This document shows, piece after piece, positions 36,018-44,470 of a stretch of DNA of 64,000 nt. This DNA comes from Streptomyces canus. Its GTDB lineage: Bacteria > Actinomycetota > Actinomycetes > Streptomycetales > Streptomycetaceae. The notes under the pieces were generated by a model, which was not told where the DNA came from, did not search any database, and saw only the letters and a list, made by a program, of their open reading frames with translations. The stretch spans positions 6,820,001-6,884,000 of the forward strand of contig NZ_CP107989.1 of the NCBI RefSeq assembly GCF_041435015.1, in the 5' to 3' direction. Every line of letters begins with the position of its first letter. The stretch's first letter is position 1. Made by a program: the position numbers and the translations under genes.

Positions 36018-37106
36018 TCAGCCGGTCGGTCCTGCCGGGGTCGTGGTGGTCTTGAAGCCCTCTATCTTGTTGGCCTTCAGAGCGAACTCATTGGTGAAGG
36101 TCGTGCCGAGGTTCACCTTCGAGGTCGCGTGGCCGACGAGTTCCTCGGTCGCCAGGACGGTCTTCGGGCCGCCGGCCGGCATGATGCCGTCCGGGAGGAA
36201 CTGTCCCTTGTCCTGGTCCAGGGCCTTGATGTAGTCGGCCTTGGTGACCAACTGGTTCGACACGTACGACTGCGGGAGCTTGTTCGCGATGTCGGCCGCG
36301 CTGTGCGTGTTGATCCAGTGCATGGTGGCGACGAGCGCGTCGACGACCTTCTGCGCAGCGTCCTTGTGCGAGTTGACCCAGCTGGTCTGGGCGAGGACGG
36401 TCGCTGCCGGCCAGGTGCCGCCGAGCGCCTTCCTGGCGCCGGCGGTGGTGGCCAGGTCGATCGCGGAGGTGCCGATGCCCTTCTTCTCGATCGCGGCCAC
36501 CGTCGGCTGCGTCGTCATGACGCAGGCGGTCTTGCCGTTCTGCAGCGCGGCGATGGCCGTGGAGCCCTGGCTGACGCCGATCCGGCTGAACTGGCCGGCC
36601 TTGACGCCCTTCTGTGCGCCGATGAACTGGGTGAGAGTGTCGGTGCCGGACCCGATGTCGGTGACGCCGAGTGTCTTCCCCTTGAAGTCCGCGCCGGAGT
36701 GGACGCCGCTCTTCGGGACGCACATCTCCCGCTCGCCCGGCGCGCCGGACAACTGGACGAGGCTCTCGACCGCCTTGCCCTTCACCTGGAAGTCGATGGT
36801 GTGGACGTACCAGGCGCCGGCCATGTCCACCTGCCCGGAGGCCATGGCGTCCTCGGCGCCGACGCCGCCGTCCTGCTCGGTGCTCAGTTCGACGTTGACG
36901 CCGTACTTCTTGTAGTAGCCGAGCTGCTGGGCGAGCTGGTACGGCAGGTAGATCTGCTTGTCGAGGCCGCCGGCCATGAGCTTGACGGTCGGCGTGGAGC
37001 CCGAGCTGCTGGTCGAGGCCGAGGAGTTGCCGGAACAGGCGCTGGTGGTGCCGAGGGCGAGAACGGCGAGGACGGACGCGGCGACGGCGGCGGGTCGTCT
37101 GGACAT
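36018..37106 (-). CDS. ABC importer substrate-binding lipoprotein (NMT1/SsuA-like)
   Basis: A 362-residue lipoprotein precursor with lipobox 'LALGTTSACSG', then a Ser/Thr-rich linker. The mature part resembles NMT1/TauA/SsuA binding proteins: 'LMAGGLDKQIYLPYQLAQ', 'GYYKKYGVNVELS', 'ALQNGKTACVMTTQPTV'. These bind small organic anions, sulfonates or pyrimidine/thiamine precursors; the ligand is not predictable. It is last in order behind the permease and ATPase genes on the same strand (ATPase-permease-binding protein). Confidence 0.9.
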   Translation of the reverse strand: MSRRPAAVAASVLAVLALGTTSACSGNSSASTSSSGSTPTVKLMAGGLDKQIYLPYQLAQQLGYYKKYGVNVELSTEQDGGVGAEDAMASGQVDMAGAWYVHTIDFQVKGKAVESLVQLSGAPGEREMCVPKSGVHSGADFKGKTLGVTDIGSGTDTLTQFIGAQKGVKAGQFSRIGVSQGSTAIAALQNGKTACVMTTQPTVAAIEKKGIGTSAIDLATTAGARKALGGTWPAATVLAQTSWVNSHKDAAQKVVDALVATMHWINTHSAADIANKLPQSYVSNQLVTKADYIKALDQDKGQFLPDGIMPAGGPKTVLATEELVGHATSKVNLGTTFTNEFALKANKIEGFKTTTTPAGPTG

Positions 37107-37165
37107 GACTGATCACGTTCCTTTGCTGAGGGTGTTCGGTGAAGGAGGGGGGAAGGGCTGGGGTG

Positions 37166-38047
37166 TCAGATGGTGTTGGCGGCCTCGGTCGGGGCCGGCG
37201 GGCGCCAGGACAGCAGCCGGTGTTCGAGCTTGCCGATCAGCCACTCGGCGCCGAGCACGATGACCGAGATGACGAGCATCGTGGCGAACACGCCGTTGGG
37301 GTCGAAGTTGTTCTGCGCGGTCTTGATGACCAGGCCGAGTCCGCTCTGCGCGCCCAGCACCTCGCCGACCAGCGCGCCGACGATGGCGAAGCCGAAGGCG
37401 CTGTGCAGGCTGGCGATGATCCAGGTGAGCGCGGAGGGCACGGTGACATGCCGGATGATCTGCAGCTGCGAGGCGCCGAGGACCTTGGTGTTGGCGAGGA
37501 TGTTGCGGTCGACCTCGCGGACGCCCTGGAAGGCGTTGAAGAAGACGATGAAGAACACCAGCACCGCGGCGAGCAGGATCTTCGGCAGCACACCGATGCC
37601 GAACGCGACGATGAAGATCGAGCCGAGGACGATCCGCGGGATCGCGTTGACCATCTTGATGTAGGGGCCCAGCACGTCGGCGAGAAAGCGGCTCTGGCCG
37701 AGCGCGACGCCGAAGACCACCCCCGTCACGGCCCCGAGGGCGAAGCCGGCGAGCGCCTCCTGGATCGTGGTCCAGATGTTGGCGTAGAACGACCCGAACT
37801 CGGTGCCGTGCCGGAACAGGTCGACCAGCCGCTGGGCGATGCCGGACGGCTGCCCGAAGAAGAACTTGTCGACGATCCCCCAGGCGGTGAAGGCCTGCCA
37901 GCCGCCGAGGACGAAGACCGCGAGACCGATGCGACCCGCCCACACCAGGGCGGTGCGCCGCCGGACGGCGCTCTTGGCGGCGGCCGTGGCCGAGACCTTG
38001 AATCCGTCCTCGATCGGGGTGTTGGAGACGGTGGACGTCGTACTCAT
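37166..38047 (-). CDS. ABC importer permease (SsuC/TauC-like)
   Basis: A 293-residue inner-membrane permease with about six to seven helices. The EAA loop is 'VDRNILANTKVLGASQLQIIRHVTVP', followed by 'GFAIVGALVGEVLGAQSGLG'. The ATG at 38047 has GGAGGTACGGC ahead and overlaps the ATPase stop as TGATG. It forms the membrane channel of the SsuABC-type importer. Confidence 0.92.
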   Translation of the reverse strand: MSTTSTVSNTPIEDGFKVSATAAAKSAVRRRTALVWAGRIGLAVFVLGGWQAFTAWGIVDKFFFGQPSGIAQRLVDLFRHGTEFGSFYANIWTTIQEALAGFALGAVTGVVFGVALGQSRFLADVLGPYIKMVNAIPRIVLGSIFIVAFGIGVLPKILLAAVLVFFIVFFNAFQGVREVDRNILANTKVLGASQLQIIRHVTVPSALTWIIASLHSAFGFAIVGALVGEVLGAQSGLGLVIKTAQNNFDPNGVFATMLVISVIVLGAEWLIGKLEHRLLSWRPPAPTEAANTI

Positions 38048-38904
38048 GCCGTACCTCCTGCGGTGCGTGCGTAGGCGCGCTCCACCTCCTCGCGCAGGCA
38101 GTCCCAGATCTGGTGCTGAAGTTCGATGAAGCGGGGCTGGAAGCGGATCTCCTGGACCGCGCCGCGCGGACGCGGCAGGTCGATGTCGAAGACCGCCTTG
38201 ACCGAGCCGGGGCCGGACGTCATGACGACGACCCGGTCGGCGAGCGCCACGGCCTCGTCGAGGTCGTGGGTGATGAAGATGACCGACGGGCGGATCTGCT
38301 CCCACAGGCCGAGCAGTTCGGTCGACATGATCGCCTTGGTCTGCACGTCCAGGGCGCCGAACGGCTCGTCCATGATCAGGATCTGGGGTTCGTTGATCAG
38401 CGCCGCGGCCATCGCCACGCGCTTGCGCATGCCGCCGGAGAGCTGGTGCGGGTAGCGGTCCTCGAACCCCGTCAGGCCCACCCGGCGCAGCCAGTCGCGT
38501 GCCGATGCCTGGGCCTGCTGCTTGGGCACCTTGCGGAAGACCGGGCCCATCAGGACGTTGCCGAGGACCGTCTTCCAGGGCAGCAGCGCGTCGGTCTGGA
38601 ACATGAAGCTGACGCCGTCGGTGACGCCGTCCACCTCACGGCCGCCGACCTTGACCGAGCCCTCACTGGGCCGGTCGAGCCCGGACACCATGCTCAGCGT
38701 CGTCGACTTGCCGCAGCCGGTGGGGCCCACCACCGCACAGAACTGGCCAGGCTCCACAGTGAACGAAACGTCCTGCAGCGCCGTGAACACCTCACCCGCG
38801 GGAGTCAGAAACCGTTTGGTGAGTCCTGAAATCTCGACTCGTGCGCTGTCCCGGCCGGTCTTCTGGGCGCCTGGGCTCGTCGCGACATCGTTTCGTGAAG
38901 CCAT
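38044..38904 (-). CDS. ABC importer ATPase (SsuB/TauB-like)
   Basis: A 286-residue ATPase: Walker A 'GPTGCGKSTTLS', Q-loop 'MFQTDALLPWKTVLGNV', signature 'QLSGGMRKRVAMAAALI', Walker B 'ILIMDEPFGALD' and His switch 'IFITHDLDEA'. First gene of the importer operon, transcribed away from the CitAB-like two-component genes across a 236-base gap that should hold both promoters. Confidence 0.94.
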   Translation of the reverse strand: MASRNDVATSPGAQKTGRDSARVEISGLTKRFLTPAGEVFTALQDVSFTVEPGQFCAVVGPTGCGKSTTLSMVSGLDRPSEGSVKVGGREVDGVTDGVSFMFQTDALLPWKTVLGNVLMGPVFRKVPKQQAQASARDWLRRVGLTGFEDRYPHQLSGGMRKRVAMAAALINEPQILIMDEPFGALDVQTKAIMSTELLGLWEQIRPSVIFITHDLDEAVALADRVVVMTSGPGSVKAVFDIDLPRPRGAVQEIRFQPRFIELQHQIWDCLREEVERAYARTAGGTA

Positions 38905-39140
38905 CTGAGGCTGTCTCCTTCCTGACCTCGGAGGTCGAGGAAGGCAGACGCTAAAGGCCGTCCGGGGTTACGTCGCTGTTTCAGACGTATCTCGCGTTAG
39001 TCGTGTTAAGAGGGGTTCTGCGCGTTCTGCTCGGCCGGCCGGGGGGTGGGCAGAGTGGCCCCGGTGGGACACAATCACGCCACCACGGGTACGGCGAAGG
39101 GGTCGGGCCCGGCAGCACGACAAGGGCGTAGGCACCTGTG

Positions 39141-40805
39141 ATGCCCATCCGTATCCGGATCGGCCGCGGCGGGAACGGGAGGCTCTCCGCGCGGATCCTG
39201 GCCAGCCAACTGGCCATTCTGGCCCTCACGGGAGTCATCGGTTTCGTGCTGTTCGCTTTCGCCCAGCGGGGCGAGATCGACCGTGCCTACGAGCAGCGGG
39301 CACTGGACATCGCGCAGACCACCGCCGCCGAGCCGCAGATCAAGCAGGCCGTGGAGTACGGCGGTGGCGGCGACATCGTGCAGCGCGTGGCCGAACGGAT
39401 CCGGAAGGCGTCGGGAGCGTCGTACGTGGTCGTGATCGACCTGCATGGCATCCGCCACTCGCACCCGGACGCGGCGCTGATCGGCGAGCCGGTGGGCGAT
39501 CCGATCGTGGTGCTGGACGGCCGCACCCACGTGGGCTCCGACCAGGGTGCGACCGGGCGGTCCGCCAACGGCAAGGCTCCGCTGTACGGGCCCAGCGGGA
39601 AGCTGGTCGGCGAGGTGTCGGCCGGTATACCGGAACGCGATGTGCTCGGCGAGCTGTGGCGGGAGCTGCCTACCTTCGGCCTGTATGCCGCGATAGCCGT
39701 CGCGCTTGGCTCGGCGGCGGCGTTCCTGCTGGCCAGGCGGCTGAAGCGGTCGACCTTCGGGCTGGAGCTGGAGGAGATCGCCGGACTGCTCCAGGATCGC
39801 GAGGCCATGCTGCACGGCATCCGGGAAGGCGTGATCGCATTCGATCCCGACGGCCGGATCACCGTGGTCAACGACGAGGCCCGCGACCTGATCGGTCTCG
39901 GGACGGCGCTCGGAAGCAGGCTCGAGGAGGTGCTGCCCGACGGGCGGCTTCGCCGGGCCCTGGACGGCACCCTGACCGGAACCGACCTCAACGTGCTGAC
40001 CGACGACCACTGCCTGGTGGTCAACCGGATGCCGGTGACGCTGCACGGCCGGGAGCTGGGCGCGGTGGTCACCGTACGCGACCGCACCGAGCTGGTCGGG
40101 CTGCTGCGCGAACTGGACTCGGTGCGCGGGCTGACCGACGCCCTGCGCGCCCAGCAGCACGAGTTCACCAACCGCATGCACACCGTGGCCGGGCTGCTCG
40201 ACATCGGCGACCACGACGCCGCCTACGAGTACGCCGTCGAGTCGGCCGGCGCCGACCAGGCGTTGACCGAGTCCGTACGCGAACGGATCGGGAACGCGCT
40301 GCTCGTGGGGCTGATCGTCGCCAAGACCACGGTGGCCGCGGAACGCGGGGTACGGATGGTGCTCAGTGAGGACTCCGCGCTCGGCGAGGACCCGCCGCAT
40401 CTGCGCCGGCTGCTGACCATCGTCGGCAATCTGCTGGACAACGCGATCGACGCGGCGGCCGACGGACCGCCTCCGACGGGTGGCCGCGAGGTGGAGCTTT
40501 CGCTGATCGAGGCCGTCGATTTGGTGATGGTGCGGGTCGCGGACAGCGGCCCGGGGATTCCGTCGGGCGCCGCCGAGTCGATCTTCGAGGACGGCTGGTC
40601 GACCCGGCCCGACCGTGGCACCGCCCGGCGCGGGCTGGGGCTGGCCCTCGTCCACCGGCTGACACAGCGGCACGGCGGGACGATCACGGTCAGCGAGGGG
40701 CCGGGCGCGGTCTTCACCGTCATGCTGCCGCTACCGGAGGCCACTCCCGTACCAAGGGACGCACAGTTCACGACGGCCTCGCTGACAGGGGGTGATCGCG
40801 GATGA
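39141..40805 (+). CDS. CitA/DcuS-family sensor histidine kinase
   Basis: A 554-residue kinase with TM1 'ILASQLAILALTGVIGFVLF', an extracytoplasmic Cache-type domain (about 40-170; 'QRALDIAQTTAAEPQIK', 'GIRHSHPDAALIGEP'), TM2 'FGLYAAIAVALGSAAAFLL', a PAS domain ('GVIAFDPDGRITVVN'), phospho-His in 'RAQQHEFTNRMHTVAGLL' and ATPase motifs 'NLLDNAIDA' and 'RRGLGLALV'. CitA/DcuS kinases sense carboxylates, so the adjacent importer may carry such a ligand. A GTG three bases upstream is an alternative start. Confidence 0.92.
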   Translation: MPIRIRIGRGGNGRLSARILASQLAILALTGVIGFVLFAFAQRGEIDRAYEQRALDIAQTTAAEPQIKQAVEYGGGGDIVQRVAERIRKASGASYVVVIDLHGIRHSHPDAALIGEPVGDPIVVLDGRTHVGSDQGATGRSANGKAPLYGPSGKLVGEVSAGIPERDVLGELWRELPTFGLYAAIAVALGSAAAFLLARRLKRSTFGLELEEIAGLLQDREAMLHGIREGVIAFDPDGRITVVNDEARDLIGLGTALGSRLEEVLPDGRLRRALDGTLTGTDLNVLTDDHCLVVNRMPVTLHGRELGAVVTVRDRTELVGLLRELDSVRGLTDALRAQQHEFTNRMHTVAGLLDIGDHDAAYEYAVESAGADQALTESVRERIGNALLVGLIVAKTTVAAERGVRMVLSEDSALGEDPPHLRRLLTIVGNLLDNAIDAAADGPPPTGGREVELSLIEAVDLVMVRVADSGPGIPSGAAESIFEDGWSTRPDRGTARRGLGLALVHRLTQRHGGTITVSEGPGAVFTVMLPLPEATPVPRDAQFTTASLTGGDRG

Positions 40806-41491
40806 TCCGGACCCTGGTGGTGGAAGACGATTTCCGCGTCAGCCACATCCACTGCGACTACGCGTCCCGCGTCGAGGGCTTCGAGGTGGTCGGCCGGGCG
40901 TCGACCGTGGCCGAGACGCTCGACGCGGTGCGCACCCTCCACCCCGACCTGCTGCTCCTCGACGTCTTCCTGCCGGACGGCAGCGGACTCGACGTGCTGC
41001 GGCAGCTCAGTGGAGACGAGGGAGGCGCCCGCCCCGACGCGATCATGATCACCGCCGACAGGGACATCACCTCGGTACGGACCGCCATGAAGCTCGGCGC
41101 GGTGGGTTACGTGGTCAAGCCGTTCGGCTCCGCCGACCTGGCCGAGCGGCTCACCGCCTACCGCGAACTCCAGCACCGCGTGGACGCCCTCGGCCAGGCT
41201 CCCCGGACCGACCAGGCCGACGTGGACGCCCTCTTCAGCGCCGCCCGGCCACCGGCCGTTCCCCGGGTCCCGGCCAAGGGGCACTCCGCCCCTACCCTGG
41301 CCCTCCTGCACCAGGTCCTCCGCACCACCCCCGATGCCCTGTCCGCGGCCCAGGCCGCCGAACTCACCGGCGTCTCCCGCGCCACGGCCCAGCGGTACCT
41401 CTCGTACCTCGTCCGGGAGGGCATGGTGCGTCTCGAACTTCGCTACGGGGCCACCGGCCGTCCCGAGCACCTGTACCGCATCGCGCACTGA
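40802..41491 (+). CDS. CitB/DcuR-family response regulator
   Basis: A 229-residue regulator: receiver with D54 ('LLLDVFLPDGSGLD') and Lys in 'GYVVKPFGS', then a CitB-type helix-turn-helix ('SAAQAAELTGVSRATAQRYLSYL'). Overlaps the kinase stop by four bases (ATGA). Likely controls the divergent ABC importer. Confidence 0.93.
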   Translation: MIRTLVVEDDFRVSHIHCDYASRVEGFEVVGRASTVAETLDAVRTLHPDLLLLDVFLPDGSGLDVLRQLSGDEGGARPDAIMITADRDITSVRTAMKLGAVGYVVKPFGSADLAERLTAYRELQHRVDALGQAPRTDQADVDALFSAARPPAVPRVPAKGHSAPTLALLHQVLRTTPDALSAAQAAELTGVSRATAQRYLSYLVREGMVRLELRYGATGRPEHLYRIAH

Positions 41492-41667
41492 GCGGGCGCT
41501 TTCGTCTGCCGAGCCGGTCGAGCCGACGGCAAGTGGCGGGTTGGGCGCTGTCTCGGCTTCTGCCATCGGCCACGGTGGTGAAGTCGCCGTATTCCTGGGC
41601 GGGTCCTACGCCTTGGTGCGTGTCCTTCCACCGCGTTCATGCTGCTGCCCGTCGCCGAGAGCGGTGT

Positions 41668-42744
41668 TCACGGTGATGCAGGGCAGGGCGGGTGCCGGCG
41701 ACCCGCTGTCCGAACAACCCGGCTCGCGGCTGTCTTCTGCAGCAGCCCGTAGGCGAGCACCGGCAGGAGCAGGTGCGGTTTGTCGGGCAGTGCGGTGGTG
41801 ATCAGGACCGCGCTCGCGCTGCTGTTGTTCATCCCGCAGGCGAGGGTCAGCGAGGACGAGGCGGGGGCGTCCAGGCGCAGGAGCCGCGCGGCGGTCCGGC
41901 CCAGCACGAAGGACAGCAGGCAGACGAGCGCCGCCACGACCAGTGCCGCGCCGAACAGCAGCGGGCGCGGATGCGCGAGGAAGGAGCCCAGGGCGCCACT
42001 GGCGTTGACGTAGGTCAGGACGAGCGATCCGGTCAGCGCCACGGGCACGATCACGCGCAGGGCCCGGCTGAGCCAAGCCGTCGGCAGTACGAGGCGGAAC
42101 AGGATGCCGGCTGTACAGGGGAGGACCACGGTGACGAGGGCGAAGCCGCCGCCGGCCGTGCGGCCGGTCGTTGCGAGCGTGTCCGCGTGACCGCCGTCGA
42201 GGAGCGGCATCAAAGTGGTGATGACCAGCGGGATGGTGAGCGGGCTGAGGAGGGTGGAGGCGAGGACGAGTCCCACCATGGCGGGCTGGTCGCCGTCACC
42301 CTTGCCGGTCCAGACGGTGGCTCCGGCGGCCACAGGCATCGCCACGATCAGGATCATCGCGGTGATCAGTCCGCTGCCGCCGTCGCTGTCCGGGGTGCGG
42401 TGCAGTCCGAACGCGACGACGGGGATGACCAGGAGCGGGATGGCGAGGTGGAGGACCAGCCCGGCCACCAGGGCGATCGGCTTGCGGAGCAGGCGGCCCA
42501 GTTCGCGGACGGGTACCTGGATTCCGGCGGAGAAGAGCACCAGGGACAGAAGTAGGGGGGCGGTGCTCAGGGGCAGGCCGGTGAGGGTGCCGATGGGCAC
42601 GGTGTGGTCGCGGCGCAGCCACAGGCCGGGGCCGGGCAGGAGGAGGGCGGCGACGTAGGACAGCACCACGGCCCGGCCGAGCCGACGGCGCAGCCAGGCC
42701 GTCACCCGGTCGGCAGGTGGTGGGGAGGCAGTCGGACGGTTCAA
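41668..42744 (-). CDS. Bile acid:sodium symporter (BASS)-like membrane transporter
   Basis: A 358-residue membrane protein with about nine to ten helices. BASS-type features include 'LLSLVLFSAGIQVPVRELGRLL', the GN-like crossover 'LACGMNNSSASAVLITTALP' and 'IVAMPVAAGATVWTGKGDGDQ'. The family moves organic anions with sodium. The C-terminus past 'LAYGLLQKTAAS' is basic and unusual ('RVVRTAGRRHPPCPASP'), perhaps a recent frameshifted tail. It is divergent from COG4705 copy 3. Confidence 0.75.
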   Translation of the reverse strand: MNRPTASPPPADRVTAWLRRRLGRAVVLSYVAALLLPGPGLWLRRDHTVPIGTLTGLPLSTAPLLLSLVLFSAGIQVPVRELGRLLRKPIALVAGLVLHLAIPLLVIPVVAFGLHRTPDSDGGSGLITAMILIVAMPVAAGATVWTGKGDGDQPAMVGLVLASTLLSPLTIPLVITTLMPLLDGGHADTLATTGRTAGGGFALVTVVLPCTAGILFRLVLPTAWLSRALRVIVPVALTGSLVLTYVNASGALGSFLAHPRPLLFGAALVVAALVCLLSFVLGRTAARLLRLDAPASSSLTLACGMNNSSASAVLITTALPDKPHLLLPVLAYGLLQKTAASRVVRTAGRRHPPCPASP

Positions 42745-42872
42745 GGCGGCCTTCTTCCGTGGCGGCGGAGGGGACGGAGCGGAACGCCGCTATGCAGGAG
42801 CCGTGATCATGAATCGTCATGGCACTCATAGTGCTCGGGTGACGCGGATGGGGCAGCCGATGACGCACGGCA

Positions 42873-42890
42873 GTCAGGATGCGTTCAGGT
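42873..42890 (+). promoter_or_regulatory. Tandem TCAGG-type motif, COG4705 copy 3
   Basis: GTCAGGATGCGTTCAGGT: half-sites GTCAGGAT and TTCAGGT about 11 bases apart, ending 23 bases before the ATG at 42914. A partial copy (GTTCAGGATGCGCTCC) also lies just after this gene, at 43771-43786. Confidence 0.6.
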
Positions 42891-42913
42891 ATCCCGTGGC
42901 ACGGTCGCGCCTC

Positions 42914-43753
42914 ATGACATACGAGACCTCACAGACGCTCGCGCCCTCGGAGGGCGACACCCAGGTGTCGCCCTCCGGTCGCCGACTGGGCTGGAACAAG
43001 GTGCCCGAAGTCACGGCCTACTTCTGGGTCATCAAGGTGCTGTGCACGACGGTCGGCGAGACGGCGGCCGACCTGCTCAACGAGAAGGCCGGTCTCGGCC
43101 TGACCGGTGTGTCGGTGCTGATGAGCGCCCTGCTGGCGGTCGTCCTGGTGGTGCAGTTCCGTACCACCGCCTACCGTGCGGGGGTGTACTGGCTCGCCGT
43201 CGCCCTGATCAGCGTCGTCGGCACGCTGATCAGCGACAACCTCGCCGACAACATGGGCGTACCGCTGGAGGCCAGCACCACCGTCTTCGCGGTCGTCCTG
43301 GCGATCGTCTTCGTGGTCTGGTACCGGCGCGAGCGGACCCTGTCCATCCACCACATCGACACCATGAGCCGCGAGTCCTACTACTGGCTCGCCGTGCTCT
43401 TCACCTTCGCCCTCGGCACCGCGGCCGGTGACCTGGTCTCGGAGCGCATGGACCTGGGCTACTGGCTCTCCGCGGTCCTGTTCGGCCTGGCCATCGCCGC
43501 AGTCGCCCTCGCCCACTTCGAGCTCGGCCTGGACGCGGTGTGGAGCTTCTGGATCGCCTACATCCTCACCCGTCCGCTCGGCGCGTCCATCGGCGACTAC
43601 CTCTCCCAGCCCGGCGGAGACGGCGGCCTGGGCCTGGGCACCGTCATCACCAGCGCGTTGTTCCTCACGGTCATCCTCGGCCTGGTCGTGTACCTCTCGG
43701 TGACCCGCAAGGACGTGGCGCAGCCGCAGCACACCGCCCGAAACGCAGCCTGA
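42914..43753 (+). CDS. COG4705 membrane protein, copy 3
   Basis: A 279-residue paralogue with 'NKVPEVTAYFWVIKVLCTT', 'SYYWLAVLFTFALGTAAGD' and 'FWIAYILTRPLGASIGDY'. It stops shortly after the last helix ('VVYLSVTRKDV'). Copies 1 and 3 look closer to each other than to copy 2, including the 'RERTLSIH' loop. No Shine-Dalgarno precedes the ATG. Function unknown for the whole family; the size and paired helix motifs suggest a transporter or membrane sensor. Confidence 0.82.
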   Translation: MTYETSQTLAPSEGDTQVSPSGRRLGWNKVPEVTAYFWVIKVLCTTVGETAADLLNEKAGLGLTGVSVLMSALLAVVLVVQFRTTAYRAGVYWLAVALISVVGTLISDNLADNMGVPLEASTTVFAVVLAIVFVVWYRRERTLSIHHIDTMSRESYYWLAVLFTFALGTAAGDLVSERMDLGYWLSAVLFGLAIAAVALAHFELGLDAVWSFWIAYILTRPLGASIGDYLSQPGGDGGLGLGTVITSALFLTVILGLVVYLSVTRKDVAQPQHTARNAA

Positions 43754-43968
43754 GCAGGCACACTGCAGGCGTTCAGGATGCGCTCCGACAACTACCTGCC
43801 TATGAAGGATGTGGCCTGAACGTGCAGGTCACAGGCTTGGTTCTCGCGGGATCGCCGGGACTGTGGCGGCGGTGAGGGACGCTTCTGACCGTGGTGTGTG
43901 GCGTGATTTCGGGGGTATTCGAGGGGCCTTAGCCGTGTTGCTCAGGACGAGGGTGGCGGTGTGGTCCA

Positions 43969-44433
43969 GTGGTGCCCGAAAACGAAGATCTGCCACTGGC
44001 CAGCCGCCCGATACTGTCGGCTTTGACCTTCGCCGGCAGTGGGCCGGTTGCGGAAGCCCGGGATGCCGCACGTATCTTCCTGACCGAGGTGCAGGCTGTG
44101 CACGGAATCCCGTTGTCGGACCGTGCGATGGGCATGGTGCAACTCGTGGTCAGCGAGCTGGTGACCAACGCGCACAAATACGCGCCCGGCCCGTGTCTGC
44201 TGGACCTGGAGATCCGCGACGGTGCCGTGGAGGTCAGCGTGTGGGACACCGATCCGACGCTGCCGGTGGCTCAGAGTCCTGATCCGGGCCGGGTCGGGCA
44301 GCACGGGCTGGAGATCGTGATCGGCGCGTGCCGGAGCTTCGAGATGCGACGTGAACCCGTGGGCAAGCGCATCATGGCCGCGATCACGCTGGCTGACGAT
44401 CCCGGCGGGAGTCCCGCCGGTCACGTGATGTGA
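43969..44433 (+). CDS. HATPase_c regulatory protein (anti-sigma/RsbW-like)
   Basis: A 154-residue stand-alone GHKL ATPase domain with N box 'VVSELVTNAHKYAPG' and G box 'GRVGQHGLEIVIGACRSFEM'. There is no kinase dimerisation domain. Such proteins in streptomycetes act as anti-sigma-factor-like kinases or orphan regulators. The GTG start is uncertain. It converges on the histidine kinase gene with 37 bases between. Confidence 0.8.
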   Translation: MVPENEDLPLASRPILSALTFAGSGPVAEARDAARIFLTEVQAVHGIPLSDRAMGMVQLVVSELVTNAHKYAPGPCLLDLEIRDGAVEVSVWDTDPTLPVAQSPDPGRVGQHGLEIVIGACRSFEMRREPVGKRIMAAITLADDPGGSPAGHVM

Positions 44434-44470
44434 GCATTCATCGAGCCGCTGGCGGGCCGTCTGAATCACG

